From NCBI RefSeq assembly GCF_000067205.1, contig NC_010170.1:1922001-1986000 (forward strand): a stretch of DNA of 64,000 nucleotides, given 5' to 3'. A program made the position numbers and the translations under genes. Origin of the DNA: Bordetella petrii (lineage in GTDB: Bacteria; Pseudomonadota; Gammaproteobacteria; Burkholderiales; Burkholderiaceae_B). Positions 26,117 to 33,972 of the stretch are shown piece by piece; positions within the stretch are counted from its first letter, which is position 1; each line of letters opens with the position of its first letter. A model generated the notes under the pieces. It saw only the letters and a program-made list of their open reading frames with translations, was not told the DNA's origin and made no database searches.

Positions 26117-26278
26117 CGGCAATCTCTGGCGCTGCGGCGCAGCGCGTTTTCTATCGAACAGGCGTGTGATTTGATCATATTCACGCGGCCGCGCCCACCC
26201 GGCCCGGGGGGCAGGGCCGCGCCATGCCGAGGAAAATCCGGAAATGCATGGATTATTGGCTGTTGATAGCCGGATTGA

Positions 26279-26290
26279 ATGTTGCAACAT
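26279..26290. repeat. Perfect 12-bp palindrome ATGTTGCAACAT
   Basis: Twelve-base perfect palindrome in the 287-base region between the ModA-like gene (5' end) and the GNAT gene. It could be an operator for either divergent gene; a chance occurrence is not excluded. Apart from this I see no gene or clear promoter in 26117-26403. Confidence 0.3.
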
Positions 26291-26403
26291 CGAGTTAAAC
26301 GCTGGCGAGGCCGGCCGGTCATCGCGGGGTCGCCGCTTGGCAAGAACTCCCATTGCGATGAAAATCCGTGTTTTGTCTCGGGCCGCCTTGCGGACCTGCC
26401 TCC

Positions 26404-26943
26404 ATGCGCGATTCAAGCAGTATCGACATACGGCCGATCGCGCCGCACGATTCGATCCCGGAACTGACGGCGTTGCTGCACAGGGCGTACGCGCGCCTTG
26501 CCGCCATGGGCCTGCGCTACGTGGCCACGCACCAGTCGGATGACATCACCCGCCAGCGCATCGCCCAGGGCGAATGCCACGTGGCGGTGGCCAACGGCGT
26601 TCTCATCGGTACCATCGTCTTCAAGCCCATGGCCAACACCAGGGGCTCGCCCTGGCTCGACCGGCCGGACGTGGCCTCACTGGCCCAGTTCGCGGTCGAC
26701 CCGTCATGGCAATCACAGGGGCTGGGCGGGCGTCTGATGGCGCTGGCCGAGGCGCGCGCCGCGCAGACGGGCGCCGCCGAAGTCGCGCTGGATACCGCTG
26801 AATCCGCGGGGCATTTGATCGATTGGTATGTCAGGCGCGGTTATCGCCATATCGAATACGCTCAATGGCAAGGCGTGAACTACCGCAGCGTGATCATGAG
26901 CCGGCCGGTGCCGGCCGCGGAACCGGCGCCAGACGCGCCATAA
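26404..26943 (+). CDS. GNAT-family N-acetyltransferase
   Basis: 179 aa single GNAT domain. The acetyl-CoA-binding motif A reads AQFAVDPSWQSQGLGGRLMALAEARAA (Q/R-x-x-G-x-G/A form: QSQGLGG), preceded by a beta-strand block (VAVANGVLIGTIVF) and followed by WYVRRGYRHIEY. Substrate unknown. An alternative start 12 codons upstream at 26368 would add a Cys/Pro-rich leader with no family support. Confidence 0.85.
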   Translation: MRDSSSIDIRPIAPHDSIPELTALLHRAYARLAAMGLRYVATHQSDDITRQRIAQGECHVAVANGVLIGTIVFKPMANTRGSPWLDRPDVASLAQFAVDPSWQSQGLGGRLMALAEARAAQTGAAEVALDTAESAGHLIDWYVRRGYRHIEYAQWQGVNYRSVIMSRPVPAAEPAPDAP

Positions 26944-27036
26944 TACGGGTCTTGCACAAGACCCCCGCCGCGCTTTGCTCAGGCGCTCATTGCCCGTAAA
27001 TACCCGGTCGAGCTGCCGCAAAACTTCGCCCCGTCC

Positions 27037-28305
27037 ATGCCCGATTCCGCTGCACCCGTGTCCTCCACCGCCGTCCGCGTCGCCATCATCGGTGGCGGCC
27101 CGGCCGGCCTGATGGCGGCCGAAGCCCTGGCGCGGCAAGGCATACCGGCGGACGTCTACGATGGCATGCCGTCGGTGGGGCGCAAGTTCCTGCTGGCCGG
27201 CCGGGGCGGATTGAACCTTACCCACAGCGAGCCGGCCGGGCGTTTCAACGCGCGCTACGGCGTGCGCAGCGCCGCCGTGGCCGGCTGGCTGGGCCGGCTG
27301 GACGCCCAAGGCCTGCGCGATTGGGCGCATGGCCTGGGCGTCGAGACTTTCGTCGGGTCGTCCGGCCGCGTGTTCCCGCGCGAGATGAAGGCCGCGCCGC
27401 TATTGCGCGCCTGGTTGTCGCGGTTGCGCGCCGCGGGCGTGCGCTTTCATATGCGGCATCGCTGGAGCGGCTGGCCCCCCGGCGCGCCCATCGACCCGCG
27501 ACAGCTGCATTTCCAGACGCCACAGGGGCCGTTGCTGGTGAGCGCCGATGCCGCCATTCTGGCCCTGGGCGGCGCCAGCTGGGCCAGGCTCGGCTCCGAC
27601 GGCGCGTGGGTGGCCGGCCTGCAGGCGCACGGCGTAGACATCGCCGCGTTGCGTCCGGCTAATTGCGGCTTCGAGGCCAACTGGAGCGCGCACCTGCGCG
27701 AGCGCTGCGCCGGCATGCCGCTCAAGTCAGTTGCCATGGCGCCGGATCACGGCGGCGCGCCCGGCTTGTGGCGGCGCGGCGAGTTCGTGCTGACCGCCGC
27801 CGGCATCGAAGGCAGCCTGGTGTACGCCTTGTCGGCCGGGCTGCGCGATGCCATTGATGCAAACGGCACGACGCTCGCCTGGGTCGACCTGCTGCCCGAT
27901 CAGTCCGCCGAGCGTGTTCTGGCGCAGGTTGCGCATCCGCGCGGCGCGCGTTCCATGTCCAGCCATCTGCAAAGCCGGCTCGGACTCAAGGGCGCCAAGG
28001 CCGCGCTGCTGCGCGAATGCGCGCCGGCACAAGCCTGGCAGGACACGGCGCTGCTGGCCCGCTGCATCAAGGCGTTGCCGCTGCGCCTGTTGCGCGCGCG
28101 TCCCATCGACGAGGCCATCAGCAGCGCGGGCGGCGTGCGCCTGGAGGCCGTTGACGACGCGCTGATGCTCAAAACCGCCCCGGGCGTCTTCTGCGCCGGC
28201 GAAATGCTGGATTGGGAAGCGCCCACCGGTGGCTACCTGCTCACGGCATGCATGGCCAGCGGCGTGGTGGCGGGAGAGGGCGCGCGGGCGTTCCTGGCAT
28301 CGTGA
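27037..28305 (+). CDS. FAD-dependent flavoprotein, HI0933/TIGR03862 type
   Basis: 422 aa. N-terminal FAD-binding GGGPAGLMAAEALARQG (GxGxxG form), then SVGRKFLLAGRGGLNLTHSEP, the signature of the HI0933 family; central GGASWARLGSDG and C-terminal SSAGGVRLEAV and GEMLDWEAPTGGYLLTACMASG. Homologues bind FAD tightly; the reaction is unknown in this subgroup. Transcribed toward msrA and separated from it by a short tandem repeat tract. Confidence 0.88.
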   Translation: MPDSAAPVSSTAVRVAIIGGGPAGLMAAEALARQGIPADVYDGMPSVGRKFLLAGRGGLNLTHSEPAGRFNARYGVRSAAVAGWLGRLDAQGLRDWAHGLGVETFVGSSGRVFPREMKAAPLLRAWLSRLRAAGVRFHMRHRWSGWPPGAPIDPRQLHFQTPQGPLLVSADAAILALGGASWARLGSDGAWVAGLQAHGVDIAALRPANCGFEANWSAHLRERCAGMPLKSVAMAPDHGGAPGLWRRGEFVLTAAGIEGSLVYALSAGLRDAIDANGTTLAWVDLLPDQSAERVLAQVAHPRGARSMSSHLQSRLGLKGAKAALLRECAPAQAWQDTALLARCIKALPLRLLRARPIDEAISSAGGVRLEAVDDALMLKTAPGVFCAGEMLDWEAPTGGYLLTACMASGVVAGEGARAFLAS

Positions 28306-28322
28306 TGCCCGCAAGGCCTGTT

Positions 28323-28360
28323 TAGCCCACTAAGCCCAGTAAGCCCCGCTAAGCCCCGTT
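28323..28360. repeat. Short tandem repeat tract TAAGCCCxx
   Basis: Four imperfect copies of a 9-10-base unit (TAGCCCAC, TAAGCCCAG, TAAGCCCCGC, TAAGCCCCGT) lie between the flavoprotein stop and the msrA stop, with the last copy running into the final codons of msrA. Each unit offers a stop on the plus strand. The tract sits between convergent genes. Confidence 0.7.
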
Positions 28361-28870
28361 AGTGCCGGTGTCGGCCCGGCGCGGCAGCACCCAGTCCGGC
28401 CGAGCGAAATGGCAGGTATACCCGTCGGGGAAGCGTTCCAGGTAATCCTGGTGCTCGGGTTCAGCCTGCCAGAAATCGCCCGCCGGCTCGACTTCGGTAA
28501 CCACCTTGCCGGGCCACAGTCCCGAAGCGTTGACGTCCGCGATCGTATCCAGCGCCACGGCTTTCTGCTGTTCGCTGGTGAAGTAGATTGCCGAGCGATA
28601 GCTCATGCCGCGGTCATTGCCCTGGCGATTCGGCGTCGTCGGGTCGTGAATCTGGAAAAAGAATTCGAGCAGCCGGCGATAGCTGATTTGCGACGGATCG
28701 AACAGAATCTCGATCGCCTCGGCATGCGTGCCGTGATTGCGATAAGTGGCATTCGGCACGTCGCCACCGGTGTACCCGACCCGGGTCGAGATTACGCCGG
28801 GCAGCTTGCGGATGAGATCCTGCATGCCCCAGAAGCAGCCGCCTGCAAGTACAGCACGTTCGGTCGTCAT
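28349..28870 (-). CDS. msrA: Peptide methionine (S)-sulfoxide reductase MsrA
   Basis: 173 aa. Catalytic GCFWG with Cys12, the GYTGG block and the C-terminal resolving Cys153 (DGYTCHFARP) are in place. It reduces Met-S-sulfoxide in proteins using thioredoxin. No signal peptide, so cytoplasmic. Start overlaps the msrB stop by four bases (ATGA), showing translational coupling; both follow a DUF417 gene and a marR gene on the same strand. Confidence 0.95.
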   Translation of the reverse strand: MTTERAVLAGGCFWGMQDLIRKLPGVISTRVGYTGGDVPNATYRNHGTHAEAIEILFDPSQISYRRLLEFFFQIHDPTTPNRQGNDRGMSYRSAIYFTSEQQKAVALDTIADVNASGLWPGKVVTEVEPAGDFWQAEPEHQDYLERFPDGYTCHFARPDWVLPRRADTGTNGA

Positions 28871-29319
28871 GATATTTCCTTTACCTGGTCGAGATATTCG
28901 CCGTAACCCTGTTCCACCATCTGATCGCGTGGCACGAAACGCAGCGAAGCCGAATTGATACAGTATCGCAGACCGCCGCGATCGCGCGGCCCGTCGGGAA
29001 ATACATGCCCCAGGTGGCTGTCGCCATGCGTCGAGCGCACTTCGGTGCGGATCATGCCGTGGCTCGCGTCGCGCCGCTCATTGATGTTCACCGGCTCGAC
29101 CGGCTTGGTGAAGCTCGGCCAGCCGCACCCCGATTCATACTTGTCCGTAGACGAGAACAGTGGTTCGCCTGACACGACGTCGACATAGATGCCCGGCTCG
29201 GCGTTGTGCAGCAGGGCGCCGGTTCCCGGGCGCTCGGTTCCGCTTTCCTGTGTCACCCGGTACTGTTCGGGCGTCAGGCTGGCAATAGCAGCCTCGGTTC
29301 TCTTGTACGAAGTAGCCAT
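28867..29319 (-). CDS. msrB: Peptide methionine (R)-sulfoxide reductase MsrB
   Basis: 150 aa from ATG 29319, chosen over 29331 because GGAGCG lies six bases upstream of it. Catalytic Cys120 in GLRYCINSASLRF and the YESGCGWPSF block with Cys65 are present. The two CxxC zinc motifs of many MsrB proteins are missing (YVDVVSGEPLF where YVCxxCG is usual), making this a zinc-free form. Reduces Met-R-sulfoxide, complementing MsrA with which it overlaps. Confidence 0.94.
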   Translation of the reverse strand: MATSYKRTEAAIASLTPEQYRVTQESGTERPGTGALLHNAEPGIYVDVVSGEPLFSSTDKYESGCGWPSFTKPVEPVNINERRDASHGMIRTEVRSTHGDSHLGHVFPDGPRDRGGLRYCINSASLRFVPRDQMVEQGYGEYLDQVKEIS

Positions 29320-29332
29320 GGTTCGCTCCATT

Positions 29333-29839
29333 TCACACGTTGCGGACGCCGGGGCGCAAGCCCGGCACGGATGCGCGCAGCAGGCACAATGATGCTGCGA
29401 GCAAGACGATATCCTTCAGCAGAAACTGGCCGGGTGCCGCCGAGATGGCGGGAAATCCGCCCGCGCTGGCTTCCGCGACGCCAGGGGTAGTGAAGAAAAA
29501 GGTCAGGGTGATCAGGTACGTGGCCGCGGACATCGCCGCGCCCAGCGCCGAGAAAGCCGGCTGGAACGCTCCCACAACCAGAGCCGCCGCCGTCGACAGT
29601 TCCAGCACGCCGATCACGTAGCTGGCGCCCTGGATGCCGAACAAGGCGTGCAGCCAGCTCATGATGGGGCTGTGCGCGATGAACGGCCCGATGCCGTTCG
29701 CTTCGTACGCGGTGAATTTCATCGCGCCAAACCAGAGAAAAACAATGACGAGCGCCCACCTGAGCAGGGCCAGCGCCGCGGGCGATCCGGCGCCTTTTTC
29801 AGCGATTTGCAGGGGTGACGGGTTCTCGGGGTGGGTCAT
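29333..29839 (-). CDS. DUF417 (YkgB/RclC-like) inner-membrane protein
   Basis: 168 aa with four hydrophobic helices. The pattern WALVIVFLWFGAMKFTAYEA, IGPFIAHSPIMSW, LITLTFFFTTPG and QFLLKDIVLLAASL is that of DUF417, which includes E. coli RclC (YkgB) of the reactive-chlorine-resistance operon; the family is related to DoxX. Thirteen bases separate it from msrB and 45 from the marR gene, so it is the second gene of a four-gene operon. Molecular role unknown. Confidence 0.85.
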   Translation of the reverse strand: MTHPENPSPLQIAEKGAGSPAALALLRWALVIVFLWFGAMKFTAYEANGIGPFIAHSPIMSWLHALFGIQGASYVIGVLELSTAAALVVGAFQPAFSALGAAMSAATYLITLTFFFTTPGVAEASAGGFPAISAAPGQFLLKDIVLLAASLCLLRASVPGLRPGVRNV

Positions 29840-29884
29840 TGCGGTTTCCTTTGGTTCCAGGCGTGGTTATGAAGAAAAACGGTT

Positions 29885-30427
29885 TCAGGTCCTGGACGGC
29901 GAGCCGCAGGGCGTATCGAGCGATCCAAACGCTTCCATCGGGCAGCTGGCGCAGCTTCGTTCATCGCAGTAACGACAGGTCGTCAGCGCGGATAGGGCAT
30001 CGTCCGGCAGTTTGGCGACCACGGTCTCGGCAATGCGCTCGAGCGCTTCCAGATCCTGCGCAGATACGTGCGCCAGCAGCGCCTCCAGTGCCGCTTTGCG
30101 CAGCGCCAGGAGCTCGTCGCGCTGCCGCGAGCCGCTGGGGGTCAACGCCAGGCTCATCGTTCTGCGGTCCAGCGCCGACGGGCGCTTTTCAACGAAACCT
30201 CGCTCGACCAGGCGATCGACCAGGCGAACCGCGCCCGCGTGCGACAGGCGCAGAATCCGGCTGAGCTGGTCGATGGACAGCGTGGGAGAGTGGCCGATCA
30301 CAATCACCGCGGCCACGGTTTCTCCGCCCAGCGACATGGCCTCGGCAACCGCCGCGCGCATGCGGTCGGTTACGCCCAGGGCCAATGCGCCAACAAGATT
30401 CACGAGACGTTCCGATATTTGTGCCAT
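29885..30427 (-). CDS. MarR-family regulator with C-terminal Cys cluster
   Basis: 180 aa. Winged helix at ~40-110: GHSPTLSIDQLSRILRLSHAGAVRLVDRL with wing KRPSALDRRTMSLALTPSG. After the dimerisation helices comes a short Cys-rich tail, Cys151, 154, 159 and 162 (CRYCDERSCASCP) plus Cys174, absent from typical MarR proteins; it could bind a metal or sense oxidants. First gene of the marR-DUF417-msrB-msrA operon and probably its repressor. Start at 30427; a palindrome lies just upstream. Confidence 0.85.
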   Translation of the reverse strand: MAQISERLVNLVGALALGVTDRMRAAVAEAMSLGGETVAAVIVIGHSPTLSIDQLSRILRLSHAGAVRLVDRLVERGFVEKRPSALDRRTMSLALTPSGSRQRDELLALRKAALEALLAHVSAQDLEALERIAETVVAKLPDDALSALTTCRYCDERSCASCPMEAFGSLDTPCGSPSRT

Positions 30428-30443
30428 GAAGCGTGCCCTGTAA

Positions 30444-30460
30444 ATGTATGAGTCATGCAT
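30444..30460. promoter_or_regulatory. Likely MarR operator
   Basis: ATGTATGA-g-TCATGCAT is a 17-base inverted repeat with a single mismatch, centred about 25 bases before the marR start. Size and position fit a MarR dimer site overlapping the promoter or leader of its own operon. Binding is inferred. Confidence 0.5.
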
Positions 30461-30560
30461 ATATTAAAGGAGGAACGTGCCGGAACGCAAGCCCGATGGC
30501 GGGCACGTTGGCTGGGGGTGTGCGGGGGTGGTGGAGGATGCTCGCGTGAAAAAATGCGAA

Positions 30561-30599
30561 GCCAAAAGAAAACGCCAAGCGAATCAATCGCTTGGCGTT
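30561..30599 (-). terminator. Rho-independent terminator of ssrA
   Basis: Perfect 11-bp stem AACGCCAAGCG/CGCTTGGCGTT (30571-30599) with a 7-base loop. Read on the minus strand the stem is followed by TTTTCTTTT. It lies just beyond the 3' CCA of the tmRNA gene. Confidence 0.88.
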
Positions 30600-30605
30600 G
30601 AATTG

Positions 30606-30992
30606 TGGTGGAGCCGGGGGGAATTGAACCCCCGTCCGCAAGCCCTCCGCAACCAGTTCTACATGCGTAGTCGGCCTATTTGGATTTAACCCTGGACTTA
30701 GCCAACCGACAGGCCGGACCAGGGCGATTCACGTAATTTAAGCCTGAACCGTGTGACCCCAGCGCAGACCGATTCCTTGTAAATGTCGCTGCTGCGGTTC
30801 GGGGTTGCCCCCTGGGAAGTTGCCTTCCCCCGCCTGACCCAAGGACAGATCAGTGCAGCGGCTCACCGCTTAAGCGGCGAGAGCGAAACGCTCGTCGTTG
30901 GCGTTTGTAGTGTTCCAGTGGATTAACGAGCTTACTGGTGCTCGGCATGCCCTGAGTTGTTTCGCGACCCACGTCGAATCCGGATCGGCCCC
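30606..30992 (-). ncRNA. ssrA: tmRNA (SsrA)
   Basis: 387 bases. The 5' end GGGGCCG pairs with CGGCUCC before the 3' ACCA to form the tRNA-like acceptor stem (one G-U); the conserved GGATTCGAC lies in the 5' part and GGTTCAATTCCCCCC forms the T arm. The tag reading frame (30902-30870) encodes ANDERFALAA and a stop. This tag is characteristic of Bordetella and close Alcaligenaceae. tmRNA with SmpB rescues stalled ribosomes and marks products for ClpXP. No tRNA or smpB gene is adjacent. Confidence 0.97.
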
Positions 30993-31003
30993 AAGTTGCT
31001 TGA

Positions 31004-31009
31004 ATTGTA
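31004..31009 (-). promoter_or_regulatory. Candidate ssrA -10 element
   Basis: TACAAT on the minus strand lies 11 bases before the mature 5' end of ssrA. The -35 region is GC-rich without a good hexamer. Confidence 0.4.
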
Positions 31010-31048
31010 CTCCAAATCGCCGCGAACAGGCAGGATTTTGCGGGGTTT

Positions 31049-32230
31049 TCAGGCGTTGGCGCAGGGTTGTCGCCGCAGCGTATGCGGCCGCGGGCGAGCG
31101 GTGGCGGCCAGCAGCGCGCCCAGGCCGATCGCGGCCAGCACAATACCGGCCGCGGCCACGCCCAGCGATGCCAGGCCGTGGTGATCGATGACGTAGCCGC
31201 CCACGATCGCGCCGATGCCGATACCGGTGTTGGCGCCGGAAATATTCAGCGATGCGGCGAAGGCCGGGGCCTCGGGGGCCGATTTCATGACGCGCACGTG
31301 GCACACAATAAAAAGTCCCGCCTGGGCGATGCCCCAGATACCCAGGGCCGCGGCCAGCAGCCCCGGCGTGCGCATCACCGGCCCCAGCACCGCCAGGCCG
31401 GCCGCCATCAGCGCCGAGAACAGCAGGGTGGCCCCCAGGGCGCTGCGGTCGGCCAGCCGGCCGCCGACCCAGTTGCCAAGCAGCCCGATGGCGCCGAAAG
31501 CCATCATCGACCAGCCGACCCATTGCCCGTTGAAGCCGGCCAGCCGTTCCAGCATGTCGGCCAGATAGGTATAGGCGGTGAACATGCCGCTAAAGACCAG
31601 CAGCGACAGCAGCACGTGGCCCACCACCCGGGGGTTGCGCAAGATGCGCAACTGGGCGGCCAGCTTGACGTTCTGCGCGTGGCGGGGCGGACGTGGGAAG
31701 CAGGCCCACAGCAGCAGCGCCTTGGCGAACGCCAGCGCCGCCAGCGCGCCGAACGCGGCGCGCCAGCCGAAGGCATCGGAAATCAGCACGCCGATGGGAA
31801 TGCCGAACACGGTAGCGGCCACGATGCCGAACGCCACCATCGAGATGGCCCGGCCGGCGCGCGCCGGGCCGGCCAGTTCAACGGCGGTGGCGCTGGCCAG
31901 CGACCAGAACACCGGCAACGCCAGGGCCGGGACAAAGCGCGCCACCGCCATGATGCCGATATTGGGCGCCAGCGCCGCCAGGGTGTTCGAGGCGCCGAAT
32001 AGCGCCAGTACGCCAATGAACAGGCGCTTGCGGTCGATGTTGGTCATGAGCGCCGTCAGCATCGGCCCCGTGGCTGCCACGGTGAAGGCGAACAACGTCA
32101 CCAGCAGCCCCGCCTGCGATACCGACACGCCCAGGTCGCGCGCCAAGGGAGGCAGCAGGCCGACGATCAGGAACTCGGTCGTCAGAATGGTGAAGCCGGC
32201 GGTGGAAAGCAACAGGATGGGCAACAGCAT
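31049..32230 (-). CDS. MFS efflux transporter (AraJ/sugar-efflux-like)
   Basis: 393 aa with twelve predicted transmembrane helices. The start LLSTAGFTILTTEFLIVGLLPPLARDLGVSVSQAGLLVTLFA and the loop between helices 2 and 3 (TNIDRKRLFIG) match the DHA1/AraJ group of drug or sugar exporters; LVGHVLLSLL... and GANTGIGIGAIVGG in the second half fit too. The substrate is unknown. Ends 56 bases before the tmRNA 5' end on the same strand. Confidence 0.87.
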   Translation of the reverse strand: MLLPILLLSTAGFTILTTEFLIVGLLPPLARDLGVSVSQAGLLVTLFAFTVAATGPMLTALMTNIDRKRLFIGVLALFGASNTLAALAPNIGIMAVARFVPALALPVFWSLASATAVELAGPARAGRAISMVAFGIVAATVFGIPIGVLISDAFGWRAAFGALAALAFAKALLLWACFPRPPRHAQNVKLAAQLRILRNPRVVGHVLLSLLVFSGMFTAYTYLADMLERLAGFNGQWVGWSMMAFGAIGLLGNWVGGRLADRSALGATLLFSALMAAGLAVLGPVMRTPGLLAAALGIWGIAQAGLFIVCHVRVMKSAPEAPAFAASLNISGANTGIGIGAIVGGYVIDHHGLASLGVAAAGIVLAAIGLGALLAATARPRPHTLRRQPCANA

Positions 32231-32416
32231 AGGATTCCTGTGCGCGGCACGGGGCGCCGCGCGTAATGAACGGGCAAGGGAAAGGCTGGAGTGCGGCCCG
32301 GCAGAGCCGGGTGGCGCCGCGTACCGGGCGCGCCGCGAGAACAGGGCGGCCGGCCGGGCGGCAAGAGCAGTGCGTCAGGAATGCACTGTACGGTACGGGC
32401 TCAGCCGGATAAAGAG

Positions 32417-32443
32417 GGAAAATTCGGCATGACTATTCATGCC
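32417..32443 (-). terminator. Possible gph terminator / hairpin
   Basis: On the minus strand, after the gph stop, GGCATGA-ATAG-TCATGCC (32443-32426) is followed by GAATTTTCCC. The stem is short and the T-run weak. The rest of 32231-32491 holds no gene; it should contain the promoter of the MFS gene, which I could not pin down. Confidence 0.38.
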
Positions 32444-32491
32444 AGATGAACAGTGCCCGGGGCCGCGCAGCCCGCCCCGGCTTACCCGGCA

Positions 32492-33166
32492 CTAGCGTGC
32501 GTCGCGCGGCAGCAAGGGTTCGATGGCGCCCCACAGCTCGTCGGGCGTGGCGGCGCAGGCGTCGGCCGACCAGGTGGTGATGTTCTCGTCCGTGCCCAGG
32601 TAGCCGTACGCCGCCGCCACTGCCGGCATGCCGGCGGCATGGGCGGCCTGGATGTCGCGCAGGTCGTCGCCCACGTACACGCAGCGGTCGGTGGCGAAGC
32701 CGGCCTCGCGCGCGGCATGCAGCAGCGGCAGCGGGTGCGGCTTGGAGTGGTCGGTGGTGTCGCCGCACACCAGCACCGCGCTACGGCGCGTCAGGCCCAG
32801 GAATTCGACAATGGGCAGGGTCAGGTGGGTGACCTTGTTGGTGACGATGCCCCAGGCCAGCCCGCGCTCGTGTATGCCGTCGAGCAGGGTGGCAATGCCG
32901 GGGAAAAGGCGGCTGTGCACCGTGGAGCCCGCCGCGTAGTCTTCCAGGAACTGCAGCCGGGCCGGCTCGTAGTCGGGGTGGTCGGGCAGCAGGCCAAGGG
33001 CGATGCGCAGCAGCCCGCGCGCACCCTGCGAGGCCACCGGGCGCAGCGTTTCGTAGGGCAGGGGTTCCAGGCCGCGCCGGGTGCGCTGGCGGTTCGCCGC
33101 GGCGGCCAGGTCGGGGGCGGTATCGGCCAGGGTGCCGTCGAAGTCGAACAGGATCAGGGCGCTCAT
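32492..33166 (-). CDS. gph: Phosphoglycolate phosphatase
   Basis: 224 aa HAD hydrolase. Motif I FDFDGTLADT near residue 6 carries both catalytic Asp residues; motif II is IVTNK, motif III SKPHPLPL and motif IV YVGDDLRDI. The length and its four-base ATGA overlap with ubiG match the ubiG-gph pair of many proteobacteria. Removes phosphate from 2-phosphoglycolate formed during DNA 3'-end repair. Confidence 0.92.
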   Translation of the reverse strand: MSALILFDFDGTLADTAPDLAAAANRQRTRRGLEPLPYETLRPVASQGARGLLRIALGLLPDHPDYEPARLQFLEDYAAGSTVHSRLFPGIATLLDGIHERGLAWGIVTNKVTHLTLPIVEFLGLTRRSAVLVCGDTTDHSKPHPLPLLHAAREAGFATDRCVYVGDDLRDIQAAHAAGMPAVAAAYGYLGTDENITTWSADACAATPDELWGAIEPLLPRDAR

Positions 33167-33891
33167 TTGCGGGCGGACATCAGGTAGTTCACGGAAGTAT
33201 CGCCGGACAGGCTGTACACCTGGGTGATCGGGTTGTATTCCATGCCGCGCATGCCCGTGGGCTGCAAACCCGCCTGGCGCGCGGCGGCGGCCAGTTCGCT
33301 GGGCTTGATGAACTGCTCGTGGCTGTGGGTGCCGCGCGGCAGCAGGCGCAGCACGTACTCGGCGCCGATGATAGCGTACAGGAATGACTTGGCGTTGCGA
33401 TTCAGGGTGGAAAAGAACACCCAGCCGCCCGGCTTGGCCAGGGCAGCGCAGGCGCGCACCACCGAGCCGGGGTCGGGCACGTGCTCGAGCATTTCCATGC
33501 AGGTGACGATGTCGTAATGGCCGGGTTGCTCGGCGGCCAGTTCTTCGACGGGCACGGCGCGGTATTCCACCTGCACGCCGGATTCCAGTCCGTGCAGGCG
33601 GGCGATTTTCAGCGAGCGCTCGGCCAGGTCGATGCCCGTGACCCGGGCGCCCGCCGCAGCCATGCTTTCGGACAGGATGCCGCCGCCGCAGCCGACGTCC
33701 AGCACGGCCTTGCCCGTCAGGCTGCCGGCGCATTGCTGGATCCAGTCCAGGCGCAGCGGGTTGATGGCGTGCAGGGGTTTGAATTCGCTTTCGGGGTCCC
33801 ACCAGCGGGCGGCCAGGGCTGCGAACTTGTCCAGCTCGGCCTGGTCGGCGTTCACGCCGGGGCGGGCGGATGCAGGAGTTTGGGTGGTCAT
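33163..33891 (-). CDS. ubiG: Ubiquinone biosynthesis O-methyltransferase
   Basis: 242 aa from ATG 33891. SAM-binding motif VLDVGCGGGILSESMA (residues ~64-79), GIDLAERSL and the family-specific ARWWDPESEFKPLHAINPLRLDWI N terminus and THSHEQFIKPSEL block identify UbiG. Catalyses both O-methylations of the ubiquinone ring. Overlaps gph by four bases. Confidence 0.95.
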   Translation of the reverse strand: MTTQTPASARPGVNADQAELDKFAALAARWWDPESEFKPLHAINPLRLDWIQQCAGSLTGKAVLDVGCGGGILSESMAAAGARVTGIDLAERSLKIARLHGLESGVQVEYRAVPVEELAAEQPGHYDIVTCMEMLEHVPDPGSVVRACAALAKPGGWVFFSTLNRNAKSFLYAIIGAEYVLRLLPRGTHSHEQFIKPSELAAAARQAGLQPTGMRGMEYNPITQVYSLSGDTSVNYLMSARK

Positions 33892-33918
33892 GGGCAACTG
33901 GGCGCGGCCGCGCCGGGA

Positions 33919-33949
33919 TGAAAAAAGGGCCTCGCAGTGCGAGGCCCTT
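33919..33949 (-). terminator. Rho-independent terminator of the ompA-like gene
   Basis: Perfect 12-bp stem AAGGGCCTCGCA/TGCGAGGCCCTT (33925-33949) with minimal loop; on the minus strand followed by TTTTTTCAT. It separates the ompA-like gene from ubiG. Confidence 0.88.
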
Positions 33950-33972
33950 CATTGTAGCGGCTAGCGCGTCGA

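Noticed and set aside
26117..26416. N-terminal extension of the ModA-like frame to 26416
   Set aside because: The extension would bury the signal peptide and has no family support.
30606..30992. tRNA gene suggested by the GGTTCAATTCCCCCC T-arm-like sequence
   Set aside because: It is the 3' half of the tmRNA; no anticodon arm is present.
32231..32491. Small gene between gph and the MFS gene
   Set aside because: Frames here are short and compositionally arbitrary, and none has a ribosome site or family pattern.
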